Shown here: piece after piece, positions 52,231 to 60,908 of the stretch
Numbering within the stretch: position 1 is the stretch's first letter
How the letters are laid out: the number at the start of each line of letters is the position of its first letter
From: Neobacillus cucumis
Lineage (GTDB): Bacteria; Bacillota; Bacilli; Bacillales; Cytobacillaceae
Direction of reading: 5' to 3'
Assembly: GCF_002860255.1 (NCBI RefSeq)
Contig: NZ_PGVE01000065.1
Span: 1-64,000, forward strand
DNA length: 64,000 nt
The notes under the pieces: generated by a model
What the model was told of the DNA's origin: nothing
What the model saw: the letters and a program-made list of their open reading frames with translations, nothing else
The model's database searches: none
Made by a program: the position numbers and the translations under genes

Positions 52231-53715
52231 TTAAACGTCCAAATCACATTTTTTTAAAGGAATAACCTTTGTTTTTTTCGTGAATTTGTATCCAAGCCAT
52301 AAAACAAGGAATAATGGTAAACCGATATAGGATACTAAGACACCATTCCAATCGATATGATCGCCCATAAAGGCAGAGTAATTCTGTCCTAAAACAACAA
52401 ATGCACAAACGGCAAAGGCAAAGATCGGACCAAATGGGAAAAATTTCGATTTATACGGCAATAAGTTCAGGTTTTTTCCTTGTGCTACATAGGCTTTACG
52501 GAATCGATAGTGACAAATTGCAATTCCAAGCCATGCAATAAAGCCTGACATACCAGAAGCATTTAATAACCATACATAAACGGTACCATCTCCAAACAAA
52601 GAGGCAAGAAATGCAAGTGTTCCTACTAAAGTTGTTACAATTAAAGCATTAACCGGCACGCCGTTTTTATTAAGCTTGCCAAGGAATTTAGGAGCTTTTC
52701 CTTGACGAGCTAAATCCCAAAGCATCCGTGTCGATGCATACATTCCGGAGTTACCCGCTGAAAGAACAGCTGTTAAGATAACCGCATTCATTACAGAAGC
52801 AGCAAACGCAATTCCTGCTTTTTGAAAAACAAGTGTGAATGGACTGACAGTAACGTCACCATTAGCCAATTTATCATTTGTAAACGGGATAAGAAGACCA
52901 ATGACTAAAATTGCTAAAACATAAAATAATAGAATACGCCAAAATACAGATTTAACGGCACGTGGGATTGATTTAGCAGGGTCATCAGTTTCACCGGCTG
53001 CAACACCTAATAATTCAGTTCCTTGGAATGAGAAACCTGCTGCCATAAAGATGCCAAGCATCGCCATAAAACCGCCGTGGAATGGAGCATCACCGACTGT
53101 AAAGTTCTTAAAGCCGATTGCATGATCTCCCATAATGCCAAAAATCATTAATGTACCTGTAACAATAAATATAATAACTGTTACTACCTTTACAAGTGAG
53201 AACCAATACTCAGCTTCCCCAAATCCTTTTACAGAAAGATAGTTTATTAGAAACATAATGACTAAGAATATAGCACTCCAAACAATCGAAGGAGTATGCG
53301 GGAACCAGAATTTCATAATCATTGTAACGGCAGCTAATTCAGCAGCAATTGTAATCGCCCAGTTATACCAGTAATTCCAGCCAAGCGCAAAGCCAAGGGA
53401 AGGATCGACAAATTTAGTCGCATACGTACTAAAGCTTCCAGCAACGGGCATGTAAGCGCCCATTTCAGCCAAGCTTTGCATGAGGAAGTATACCATTACT
53501 CCAATGACAAGATAGGAAAGAATGGCACCTCCTGGTCCGGCAGAGTGGATCGCCCCGCCGCTCGCAAGGAATAAGCCTGTTCCTATAGTCCCGCCAAGAG
53601 AAATCATTGTCAAATGACGAGACTTTAAGCTTCGTTTTAATTCATTCGAATCTTTTTTAGATGTATGACTACCTGAATGAATTTCTTCTATTTGTCTTGC
53701 TGTTTGTGATTGCAT
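52231..53715 (-). CDS. lysP: Amino acid permease, probably lysine-specific (LysP-like)
   Basis: 494 residues from ATG 53715, after AAAAGGAGTC; the longer frame begins before that site. Twelve membrane segments of the APC superfamily, with the consensus TMISLGGTIGTGLFLASG and FQGTELLGVAAGE. Length and sequence resemble E. coli LysP (489). The leader contains a lysine riboswitch with terminator, which fits lysine as substrate and predicts repression when lysine is plentiful. Monocistronic, with its own TTGACA promoter. Confidence 0.9.
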   Translation of the reverse strand: MQSQTARQIEEIHSGSHTSKKDSNELKRSLKSRHLTMISLGGTIGTGLFLASGGAIHSAGPGGAILSYLVIGVMVYFLMQSLAEMGAYMPVAGSFSTYATKFVDPSLGFALGWNYWYNWAITIAAELAAVTMIMKFWFPHTPSIVWSAIFLVIMFLINYLSVKGFGEAEYWFSLVKVVTVIIFIVTGTLMIFGIMGDHAIGFKNFTVGDAPFHGGFMAMLGIFMAAGFSFQGTELLGVAAGETDDPAKSIPRAVKSVFWRILLFYVLAILVIGLLIPFTNDKLANGDVTVSPFTLVFQKAGIAFAASVMNAVILTAVLSAGNSGMYASTRMLWDLARQGKAPKFLGKLNKNGVPVNALIVTTLVGTLAFLASLFGDGTVYVWLLNASGMSGFIAWLGIAICHYRFRKAYVAQGKNLNLLPYKSKFFPFGPIFAFAVCAFVVLGQNYSAFMGDHIDWNGVLVSYIGLPLFLVLWLGYKFTKKTKVIPLKKCDLDV

Positions 53716-53814
53716 AATAAGACTCCTTTTCTTTTTTTTTAAAGGCGAAGCTAACGAATACAAGTGCCTAAAAAAGGCTGCTTGCGATTAACTAGTTCGA
53801 GAAGGAGTTTTGGA

Positions 53815-53849
53815 ATAAAAAATGCCATCGAAGTCGAATCGATGGCATT
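53815..53849 (-). terminator. Riboswitch-controlled terminator in the lysP leader
   Basis: AATGCCATCGA (53821-53831) pairs with TCGATGGCATT (53839-53849). On the minus strand it is followed by a T-run and lies between the L-box aptamer and the lysP ATG, as expected for a lysine-responsive off switch. Confidence 0.88.
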
Positions 53850-53870
53850 GTTAATACCCCGCATCATACC

Positions 53871-54066
53871 TTCCGAAAGATAGCTCAACACGTTTGCTTG
53901 GTAGGTTCAAACGTGACAGTTCTGTTCCTATTCGAAAACAGACCCAGCATGCTTATTACAGAGAGCAAAGCACACTTCGGCAGTTTTTCCTTTCAAACGG
54001 AGTCAAGGATGTCTCTTTCATCTCATCCGTTTTACTGATAAAAACCGCGACCTCTACCTCATCGGT
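53871..54066 (-). promoter_or_regulatory. Lysine riboswitch (L-box) of lysP
   Basis: Read on the minus strand, the conserved L-box blocks occur in order: TAGAGGTCGCG, AGTA, GAAAGGAAAAACTGCCGAAG, GCTGGGTCTG, ACTGTCACG, and GAGCTATCTTTC closing the P1 helix with the first block. This matches the lysine aptamer consensus seen in B. subtilis lysC. It lies downstream of a TTGACA/TATACT promoter and upstream of a terminator. An open frame on the opposite strand (53894-54088) is a by-product. Confidence 0.9.
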
Positions 54067-54105
54067 TTTGATGAGGATTTACTTATAAAATTAATATACT
54101 ACTAA

Positions 54106-54133
54106 AGTATAATTCATATATAAAAATTGTCAA
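54106..54133 (-). promoter_or_regulatory. SigA promoter of the lysP riboswitch transcript
   Basis: On the minus strand a perfect TTGACA (complement of 54128-54133) is followed after 16 bases by TATACT (complement of 54106-54111). The start near 54099 precedes the aptamer by about 35 bases. Confidence 0.8.
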
Positions 54134-54270
54134 CGCGTTTATTAAAAATCAATATAATTCAAATAAACAGACTATTTATGCTATTGGAAAAAAACTATTA
54201 AGTTTACTTTGATTTACAGAATCAGTATCATTTAAAAAAAAGAAAAAATTGGGATGCAGGAGGATTTGCC

Positions 54271-55086
54271 ATGCAGATTATTGGAGTGATTGCCGGTTCC
54301 CTCATAGTAGTGGTGGCATTTAACCTTTTTTTAATTCCTCACGCTGTATTGAGCAGCGGATTAAGCGGAATATCAATGATCTTAGGGATGATTACCCCGC
54401 TTAATACAGGTTTGGCAAACTTCCTATTGAATTTTCCACTCATCATTGTTGGTTATAAGATGCTTGGGAAAAAATTCATCATGAATACTGTTATTTCTGT
54501 AGTAATCATTTCCGTTGGCCTATACATAGTGCCTGTTCTCCCAATCGCGAAGGATTCCATACTCTCATCTATTTTTGGAGGAATTTTAACGGGGTTAGGA
54601 GTTGGGATCGTCTTTCGTTCATCAGGGTCTACTGGCGGATTTGATATCATCGGTATGATTGTTTCAAGAAAGAAAGATTTTCCTATAGGTGTGTTACTAT
54701 CAGGTATGAATGCTGTTGTCATTGTGATCAGTGGGTTTTTATTTAATTGGGATGCGGCCCTTAATACATTAGTATCTATTTATTTAACCGGAAAGGTAGT
54801 AGATACCATTTATACGGACCATGCGAAATTAACTTTGATGATTATTACTGATAAGGGTGAAGAGTTAAGGGAACATTTACTGACAAACTTGTATAGAGGT
54901 TTGACGATCATGGACGGGATTGGCGCTTACTCCAATGACAAACGGAATATCATCATAACCGTTATAACTCGGTATGAATTAAATGAAGTCAAGAACCTTA
55001 TTGCTGAGGTGGATTCGTGTGCATTTGTCAATATCACGGAAACGATTGAAGTAATGGGTCTGTTTCATCGGAAAAATCGGTTTTAG
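54271..55086 (+). CDS. YitT-family membrane protein (DUF161 + DUF2179)
   Basis: 271 residues. Five to six membrane segments (about 1-185, with SSGLSGISMI and the SGSTGGFDIIGMI motif) are followed by a cytosolic DUF2179 domain (about 190-271, RGLTIMDGIGAYSNDKRNII). The family is abundant in Bacillus, and its transport or signalling role is unknown. A paralogue with a longer N-terminus lies at 59991-60908. GGAGGATTTG precedes the ATG. Divergent from the lysP riboswitch. Confidence 0.88.
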   Translation: MQIIGVIAGSLIVVVAFNLFLIPHAVLSSGLSGISMILGMITPLNTGLANFLLNFPLIIVGYKMLGKKFIMNTVISVVIISVGLYIVPVLPIAKDSILSSIFGGILTGLGVGIVFRSSGSTGGFDIIGMIVSRKKDFPIGVLLSGMNAVVIVISGFLFNWDAALNTLVSIYLTGKVVDTIYTDHAKLTLMIITDKGEELREHLLTNLYRGLTIMDGIGAYSNDKRNIIITVITRYELNEVKNLIAEVDSCAFVNITETIEVMGLFHRKNRF

Positions 55087-55091
55087 TCCAT

Positions 55092-55128
55092 AAAAAGGCT
55101 TGCACAAAATAATCGTACAAGCCTTTTT
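55092..55128. terminator. Bidirectional terminator
   Basis: AAAAAGGCTTG (55092-55102) pairs with CAAGCCTTTTT (55118-55128), between convergent genes. Confidence 0.88.
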
Positions 55129-55142
55129 ATTATACAGAGAGT

Positions 55143-55757
55143 TTAGTTGTTAATATATTTTTCAAATACAAACCCGAAATCCTTCACACAATATTGTTTT
55201 TTACTATCCTCAAGCCATTGAAAAGCTGCTTGATTTAGCATTTTGAATTGGACAACTAAATTACTGTCTGGGCTGGTGATTCGGCCCAGTGTAGTGGAAG
55301 CAACGTCCAAGCTTTGTTTAGCAAATTGGAGGCTGATTTCATTTTCATGCGAAATGTCGGAAATTTTAACTAATGCTTTATATAAGTCCTTTACTTCCTC
55401 AATATGTTTTTTGTGAACATCAATTGAGAATGGAATGGAGCCAATTTTGAATTTGATTTCAACATCAAGATCGACAGTACCAGCGGTTTCAAGCATGACA
55501 TCAGAAATTCGGTTTGTTGCATAACTATAGCGATGCAGCATCCGCTTTTTACTTGTGGCGCTTGTTCCGTCAAGATGGATTAGCGCGTTATTCGTAAAGC
55601 AATATTCATCAGATTTAGATTTAATTAAAAAGTAAATCTTTTCATTGTCTTCATGCATGACATAGTCGTCTGCATCCACCTTATCATAGTTCTCCGGCTT
55701 AATAACGGACCCAACATCACTCAATCCTAAAATATCAGAAGCAACTTTTCCAAACAT
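55143..55757 (-). CDS. yvbH: Bacterial PH-domain protein (YvbH-like)
   Basis: 204 residues, the length of B. subtilis YvbH. An N-terminal bacterial PH domain (about 1-120, with KIYFLIKSKSDEYCFTNNAL and a phospho-less ligand groove) is followed by a helical YvbH extension (about 125-204). Soluble and without a signal peptide. The role is unknown; PH folds bind lipids or proteins. GAGGTTG precedes the ATG on the minus strand. Confidence 0.85.
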   Translation of the reverse strand: MFGKVASDILGLSDVGSVIKPENYDKVDADDYVMHEDNEKIYFLIKSKSDEYCFTNNALIHLDGTSATSKKRMLHRYSYATNRISDVMLETAGTVDLDVEIKFKIGSIPFSIDVHKKHIEEVKDLYKALVKISDISHENEISLQFAKQSLDVASTTLGRITSPDSNLVVQFKMLNQAAFQWLEDSKKQYCVKDFGFVFEKYINN

Positions 55758-56000
55758 GCAATCAACCTCACTTTATATTTTTTGTTCTTGGTATGTACGA
55801 GATAGGCAAGAATAAAGTTTCATACGTTTGCTCAATTTTAAAACAACAGAATATTTTATGCCGGACATAAAAGCATATGCCTATATTTTCCTAACTTATG
55901 TTAACATAAAATTCAGAAATCTGATATACTAATACAAATTAACCGGATGGAATGGAGGATCTCACTTATTGATTTCCCATATTAGAAAGGAGAGGGAAGA

Positions 56001-56969
56001 ATGCGACCCATCATATTAGGCATATTTGCCGCTTTCTTTTTTGCAATTACGTTTATTCTTAACCGCTCGATGGAACTTGCAGGAGGAAGTTGGATTTGGA
56101 GTGCATCCTTAAGATACTTCTTTATGATTCCATTTCTAATCATTATTGTGATCGGACGGAAAAATCTCAAGCCACTATTACTCGAAATGAAAAAGCAGAT
56201 CGGTGCCTGGCTATTATGGAGTACTGTCGGTTTCGGTTTGTTTTATGCACCAATTTGCTTTTCAGCCGCATATGCACCGGGATGGTTGATTGCAGCAACT
56301 TGGCAGATAACCATCATTTCAGGGTCTATGCTTGCTCCACTTTTTTATGAAATAGTCATGACAGATAAAGGACCAGTCAGAAAGAAAGGAAAAATTCCTT
56401 TCAAGGGATTAGGGATGTCTTTCATTATTTTACTTGGAATTATTCTTATGCAAATGGAACAAGTGAATCATCTTTCTTTAATAGCCATCTCCCTTGGGGT
56501 TTTACCCGTTATTATGGCATCTTTTGCTTATCCGTTGGGTAATAGAAAGATGATGGAGGTGTGTGGAGGGCGGCTAGATGTTTTTCAACGTGTATTAGGC
56601 ATGACATTAGCAAGTTTACCTTTTTGGATTATACTATCCATTTATGGATTTATTTCTGCAGGCCCGCCTAGTCTGGAGCAAACTACTCAATCCGGACTTG
56701 TTGCTATTTCCTCCGGAGTAATTGCCACTATTCTTTTCTTTCGAGCAACTGATTTAGTAAGGGGAGATATGCAAAAGCTCGCCGCAGTAGAAGCAACTCA
56801 ATCAATGGAAGTTTTATTTGCTGTGATTGGAGAATTGCTCCTCTTGAACTCGGCCATGCCTGCTTCTTTATCTTGGGGAGGTATGGCATTAGTCATGATT
56901 GGCATGGTGCTTCACAGCCATTTTTCGAACAAAATAGTAAAAAGAAAAATTCATAATGTAAGTGTTTAA
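56001..56969 (+). CDS. DMT-superfamily transporter (EamA/EmrE-like)
   Basis: 322 residues with ten predicted membrane segments in two repeats, the pattern of drug/metabolite transporters. It begins MRPIILGIFAAFFFAITFIL, and an EATQSMEVLFAVIGE motif lies in the second half. The substrate cannot be predicted; Bacillus members are annotated as multidrug resistance efflux proteins. AAAGGAGAGGG precedes the ATG and a terminator follows. Confidence 0.82.
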   Translation: MRPIILGIFAAFFFAITFILNRSMELAGGSWIWSASLRYFFMIPFLIIIVIGRKNLKPLLLEMKKQIGAWLLWSTVGFGLFYAPICFSAAYAPGWLIAATWQITIISGSMLAPLFYEIVMTDKGPVRKKGKIPFKGLGMSFIILLGIILMQMEQVNHLSLIAISLGVLPVIMASFAYPLGNRKMMEVCGGRLDVFQRVLGMTLASLPFWIILSIYGFISAGPPSLEQTTQSGLVAISSGVIATILFFRATDLVRGDMQKLAAVEATQSMEVLFAVIGELLLLNSAMPASLSWGGMALVMIGMVLHSHFSNKIVKRKIHNVSV

Positions 56970-56974
56970 TCATT

Positions 56975-57009
56975 AAATCCATATCAGTCCAGCTTGATAT
57001 GGATTTTTT
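56975..57009 (+). terminator. Intrinsic terminator
   Basis: AAATCCATATCA (56975-56986) pairs with TGATATGGATTT (56995-57006), followed by further T residues. Confidence 0.9.
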
Positions 57010-57082
57010 CGTATTGGATTAAACGTATTAATTTATGATAATTAAAATTTTTAATTACCATTCTGACTTTTTTGATTATTAG

Positions 57083-57466
57083 ATGCATATAGTTGTAACA
57101 TCAAATTTTGTTTATGGGGTGATTCCGATTAGAAGTACAGGTAAGGATGATTTTGTCCAAGGGTTTGTTCCGCATCATAACCACGGTTCAGTCGATTATA
57201 CTGGGGTTAGTTCAGGACATGTTCACCAATGTTTAGATGTTACATCACCGCCAATCCCATCCCAAGACGGAGGACATATTCATTATACTGAAGGATATGT
57301 AGTATTTGAGAATGGACATACGCATCATTATCGTGCATATTCAGGTCCTGCAATTCCTGTTGGGAATGGTATGCATGTCCATTATTATGATTTCCATACT
57401 TCTGAAGATAATGGCCATAGCCACCATGTAAGAGGTGTAGATCATCCAGCACCTGGAACTAAGTAA
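57083..57466 (+). CDS. YmaF-family His-rich protein
   Basis: 127 residues in the open frame. The C-terminal 90 residues contain repeated units of the form GHxH-(Y/H)-x-G, such as DGGHIHYTEGYVVFENGHTH, GNGMHVHYYDF and NGHSHHVRGVDHP, as in YmaF proteins. The spacing suggests a metal-binding beta repeat, which is inference. No ribosome binding site precedes the ATG at 57083, and the first 35 residues do not show the repeat, so the N-terminus is uncertain (a later start or frameshift is possible). Confidence 0.68.
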   Translation: MHIVVTSNFVYGVIPIRSTGKDDFVQGFVPHHNHGSVDYTGVSSGHVHQCLDVTSPPIPSQDGGHIHYTEGYVVFENGHTHHYRAYSGPAIPVGNGMHVHYYDFHTSEDNGHSHHVRGVDHPAPGTK

Positions 57467-57500
57467 TTAGAGAAAGGTTAAAAGCTCAATTCCGATCATT

Positions 57501-57537
57501 AAAAAATCAATCGTATAGATTACGATTGATTTTTTTC
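57501..57537 (+). terminator. Intrinsic terminator after the YmaF-family gene
   Basis: AAAATCAATCGTA (57503-57515) pairs with TACGATTGATTTT (57521-57533), with more T residues after. Confidence 0.9.
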
Positions 57538-57604
57538 AATAACTTGTGATGGGGTTCTGCTGCCAGTGGTAATTCCTGAATTTTATAGTAGTTTTTTTAT
57601 GATA

Positions 57605-58858
57605 CTATATTAAGATAGGTCCTAATGCTATTGGGTGTAAGGCATTAGTCCTGTCTACAAAAATGAACCCGTCATACCGTTGTCCCATGTTAGAAGGAAC
57701 ATAATTTCCAAAATGTTCGTATTCAGGATGATATACCACTCCAATAGCTCTATGACCAATAGTGTCGGAAAACTCTTTACAGTTATGAACATTAAAAATA
57801 AGATACTGATTTATTGCCCCTGTCTGGTGCATAAGATCTTCCCAACTTCCCGTTTGGGCAGGAGGTACATTCATAACTTCAAAGTGTACTCCCCATTCGG
57901 TTGATGCAATTACCGTGCCTGAGTAGGTTCCAAACCCGATAATAAACACCTCATCTTTTCCATACTTTTCACGTACAAGCTGGCCGACATTTATCATTCC
58001 TTCATCTTTCATGTTTGTCGCCCTGGCATCTCCTACATGTGTATTATGTTCCCATATGATCACCTTTGCCTCATTTCCATAAAATTTTATGATGGAATTT
58101 AAAGCATCTACCATATGCCGGTCACGAATATTCCATGAATCACTATCACTTTTGACCATTGTTCGGTAATATTCCTCTGCATGAGCTGTTACAAGTGCAT
58201 TTACCTCTATATTGAGGCTGCTCTCCTGATCGTCTTCAAATTTCCACTTGTTTTTTTGTATGGTCGATAAAAGTTCTAGTGTTTCTTTCATACAGTCGTC
58301 TGATAAATATCCGGCAGAAACAGCATAGGATTCGTTATTTCTGTTATGTGGCTCGAAACATGCATAGGCCTTCTTTGCGGTCTCAAGCTCAGGTGAATTA
58401 TTTTTTTCTAAAAAACCAACAATCTCATCGAGACTTTCCCACAGACTGTAAACATCCAGCCCATAAAAACCAATCTTATTAGTGCGGTTAGTTTTAGAAT
58501 TAAATTCTTTTAACCACTCAATTAAACCCATAATTTCTTGATTGGCCCACATCCAAGTAGGCCAACGGTTAAATCCCTCAAGTACTTTCCTACTGTCTTT
58601 TGCAGAGGAGGATAACCCTTTAATATAACGATTAATGGATTGGCATGCTGGCCAATCGCCTTCAACGGCAATAAAGGAAAATCCTTTTTCTAGAATTAAT
58701 CTTTTCGTTAATTCAGCACGGATTGTATAATACTCAGATGTCCCGTGTGAAGATTCACCAAGCAGAACATACTTAGCTTCACCAACCGCCTCTATTAGCG
58801 GATCTAGGTCTTTCACAGAATTAAAAGGTTTAGCATATTTTTTTAGGGAATCTATCAT
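57605..58858 (-). CDS. Erythromycin esterase family protein
   Basis: 417 residues. The family motifs LLGESSHGTSEYYTIRAELT (with the catalytic/metal His) and FIAVEGDWPAC are near the N-terminus, and EHNTHVGDARATNM is near residue 270. Such enzymes can open macrolide lactones, but many Bacillus homologues have no resistance role, so function is uncertain. It is soluble without a signal peptide. GAAAGGGTGC precedes the ATG. Confidence 0.85.
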   Translation of the reverse strand: MIDSLKKYAKPFNSVKDLDPLIEAVGEAKYVLLGESSHGTSEYYTIRAELTKRLILEKGFSFIAVEGDWPACQSINRYIKGLSSSAKDSRKVLEGFNRWPTWMWANQEIMGLIEWLKEFNSKTNRTNKIGFYGLDVYSLWESLDEIVGFLEKNNSPELETAKKAYACFEPHNRNNESYAVSAGYLSDDCMKETLELLSTIQKNKWKFEDDQESSLNIEVNALVTAHAEEYYRTMVKSDSDSWNIRDRHMVDALNSIIKFYGNEAKVIIWEHNTHVGDARATNMKDEGMINVGQLVREKYGKDEVFIIGFGTYSGTVIASTEWGVHFEVMNVPPAQTGSWEDLMHQTGAINQYLIFNVHNCKEFSDTIGHRAIGVVYHPEYEHFGNYVPSNMGQRYDGFIFVDRTNALHPIALGPILI

Positions 58859-59539
58859 TTGCCTGTAGCACCCTTTCTAGATCTTCATTTGTCTATTGCT
58901 GATAAGATTCCCTTATAAATTCTATACTAGACTAGAGTGAGATTTCCAAATATTCACATATACGTCACATTTTTTTCGTTTATTTAGAAAATTTGGTGAT
59001 ATACTATAAATGTAAAAGTTAATAGAAACAAATAGTAACATCTTAGGAGGCTCAACCATACGTGTTCGTTCCGTTTTGTGAACGAGGGTTGTAGTAAGGT
59101 TATTCCGTAATTTATTTGGCAGGTGGAGCGATACAAAGGAAAGGAATAAATCCAATACAAACACCTTTCATAATTGATGTCTATGATCTCATAGAATCAC
59201 TATCAAAGGAAGTCGTTGAGGATTTATAGGTTAGTACATTGTTAAATGTAATTATTTTGCAATGTATTGATAACCGAATCTTTAAAAGTATTGCCAAGAT
59301 ACTAAAAACCAAAAATGAAGGAATAAAGAGTCCTAAAGGTTTTAAAGCCGGAAATGTTTTGTTTCTTTTAGGAATTTGAATTCCATTTATCACATGTGAA
59401 TTAATTCCTTCAACGGAACAAACACACATTGGCTGAGTTTTCAAAGTTTCCCTTTAGATTGGAAATAACTAGACGGAATAATAATTTGAAAATTATTGGC
59501 TGGTGTCATGGTTGGGTCTCCTAAGATGTTAATCCTATT
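58859..59539. other. Gene-poor region with probable decayed coding remnants
   Basis: About 680 bases without a confident gene. On the plus strand, 59106-59230 encodes an open stretch without a good start (AGGAIQRKGINPIQTP, then IIDVYDLIESLSKEV and a stop), whose composition is protein-like and could be the tail of a lost gene. On the minus strand, 59181-59444 is an 87-codon frame from TTG with AAAGGG upstream and one hydrophobic span (GLFIPSFLVFSILAILL), of doubtful reality. I recognise neither. Confidence 0.35.
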
Positions 59540-59574
59540 AAGAAGATACTTTTAATTGAAGTATCTTCTTTTTT
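59540..59574 (+). terminator. Intrinsic terminator, abutted by MITE copy B
   Basis: AAGAAGATACTT (59540-59551) pairs with AAGTATCTTCTT (59559-59570), followed by TTTT. The MITE target duplication overlaps the T-tract. Confidence 0.85.
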
Positions 59575-59577
59575 ATA

Positions 59578-59655
59578 GGCTCTCTTAAACGACATTGTTG
59601 TTTTTTTATACTCTGTTGTTTGGAGCGGAAATCAACAGCCAAATTTAACAGAGCC
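59578..59655. mobile_element. MITE copy B (78 bp) with 8-bp target-site duplication
   Basis: Ends are GGCTCTCTTAAA and, inverted, GGCTCTGTTAAA, flanked by a perfect 8-bp direct repeat TTTTTATA (59570-59577 and 59656-59663). The interior is closely related to copy A at 52048-52123, with shared TTGTTTTTTTATACTC and TTGGAGCGGAAA blocks and the same orientation. It is non-coding. Confidence 0.85.
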
Positions 59656-59723
59656 TTTTTATAAAGTTTGAGTATATTTATGAAAAAATTAGGAAAAATA
59701 ATCCTCTGAAAGGAGTGGTCATT

Positions 59724-59867
59724 TTGAATAAGAAAAAAGAACCAACCCTAGCTCCAGGGATGGATGACCAGGAAGAACTTAATACAAGTGCATCAGAAAA
59801 GGAAGTAGATCATGGGGAGTATACTAGCGTGACAACCCTTTCTTACGATGAAGTTGATCCAAGTTAG
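59724..59867 (+). CDS. Small acidic protein, function unknown
   Basis: 47 codons from a TTG at 59724, eight bases after AAAGGAG. The peptide is hydrophilic and acidic (PTLAPGMDDQEELNTSASEK, then VTTLSYDEVDPS). It has no membrane span or recognised domain. A terminator nine bases after the stop supports an independent transcript, probably of a conserved Bacillus small protein. Confidence 0.58.
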   Translation: MNKKKEPTLAPGMDDQEELNTSASEKEVDHGEYTSVTTLSYDEVDPS

Positions 59868-59875
59868 CTCAGATT

Positions 59876-59902
59876 ACTGCCTAAGAAGGCAGTTTTCTTT
59901 TT
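59876..59902 (+). terminator. Short intrinsic terminator
   Basis: ACTGCCT (59876-59882) pairs with AGGCAGT (59887-59893), followed by TTTCTTTTT. Confidence 0.78.
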
Positions 59903-59990
59903 AATGACAGAAAATTAAGCATTTAAATATAAATAGCAGCTAATATTCATTATAATATTAGTAAGATGCTCTGTTGAAAGGGGAAAGATA

Positions 59991-60908
59991 ATGTCAGGAT
60001 TGCAAGAAATTAGCTTAATTGATCAGCAGGAAGCCATTATAGCAAAGATTCAGCACAAAGGTTTGACAAAGAAAAAGATTTTCCAACGGATTTTATTAAT
60101 CACACTTGGGGCCATTTTAATGTCTGTAGGGCTTGAAATTTTCCTTGTCCCTAATAATGTTATAGATGGCGGGATTACAGGAATTTCTATTATGTTATCC
60201 TTTATTACGGGTTGGAAACTAGGTTTATTTCTATTCATCTTTAATATTCCTTTTATCTTTTTGGGTTACAAACAAATTGGAAAGACCTTCGCTTTATCCA
60301 CTCTTTATGGAATTGTAATTTTGTCTATTACAACCACAATTCTTCATCCAGTTCCAGCTTTTACACAAGATATCCTTTTGGCCACAGTTTTCGGTGGGAT
60401 CCTCCTCGGCATTGGTGTAGGTTTGGTCATTCGGTATGGGGGTTCTTTAGATGGTACCGAAATTCTGGCGATCCTTTTTAATAATAAAATACCGTTTTCA
60501 GTCGGGGAAATTATTATGTTTTTTAATCTTTTTATATTAGCGAGCGCCGGTTTTGTTTTTTCTTGGGATCGGGCAATGTATTCATTAATCGCTTATTTTG
60601 TTGCATATAAAACAATTGATATTACCATTACTGGTCTTGATGAATCGAAGTCAGTATGGATTATTAGTGATCATGCCAGTCAAATAGGCGATGCGATCAT
60701 GAATCGTTTAGGACGTGGCGTTACGTATCTGAATGGGGAAGGGGCTTATTCAGGTGATGAAAAAAAAGTGATTTTTTGTGTAATCAATCGTCTTGAAGAA
60801 GCAAAATTAAAAGAAATTGTGACTGAAAATGATGGTAATGCCTTTTTAGCGGTAGCAGATATTGCGGAAGTAAGGGGAGGCAGATTTAAAAAGAGAGATA
60901 TCCATTAG
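59991..60908 (+). CDS. YitT-family membrane protein, second copy
   Basis: 305 residues. A cytosolic N-terminus of about 35 residues precedes five to six membrane segments (VPNNVIDGGITGISIM, IRYGGSLDGTEILAILFN) and a DUF2179 domain (about 225-305, RGVTYLNGEGAYSGDEKKVI). It is paralogous to the gene at 54271-55086 but clearly diverged and longer at the N-terminus. AAAGGGGAAAG precedes the ATG. Function unknown. Confidence 0.88.
   Translation: MSGLQEISLIDQQEAIIAKIQHKGLTKKKIFQRILLITLGAILMSVGLEIFLVPNNVIDGGITGISIMLSFITGWKLGLFLFIFNIPFIFLGYKQIGKTFALSTLYGIVILSITTTILHPVPAFTQDILLATVFGGILLGIGVGLVIRYGGSLDGTEILAILFNNKIPFSVGEIIMFFNLFILASAGFVFSWDRAMYSLIAYFVAYKTIDITITGLDESKSVWIISDHASQIGDAIMNRLGRGVTYLNGEGAYSGDEKKVIFCVINRLEEAKLKEIVTENDGNAFLAVADIAEVRGGRFKKRDIH

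Noticed and set aside
53894..54088. 64-codon plus-strand ORF
   Set aside because: It lies entirely within the lysine riboswitch on the opposite strand, has no ribosome binding site, and is explained by the structured RNA.
58922..59164. 80-codon minus-strand ORF
   Set aside because: No ribosome binding site, no motif, and it overlaps the more protein-like remnant on the plus strand.
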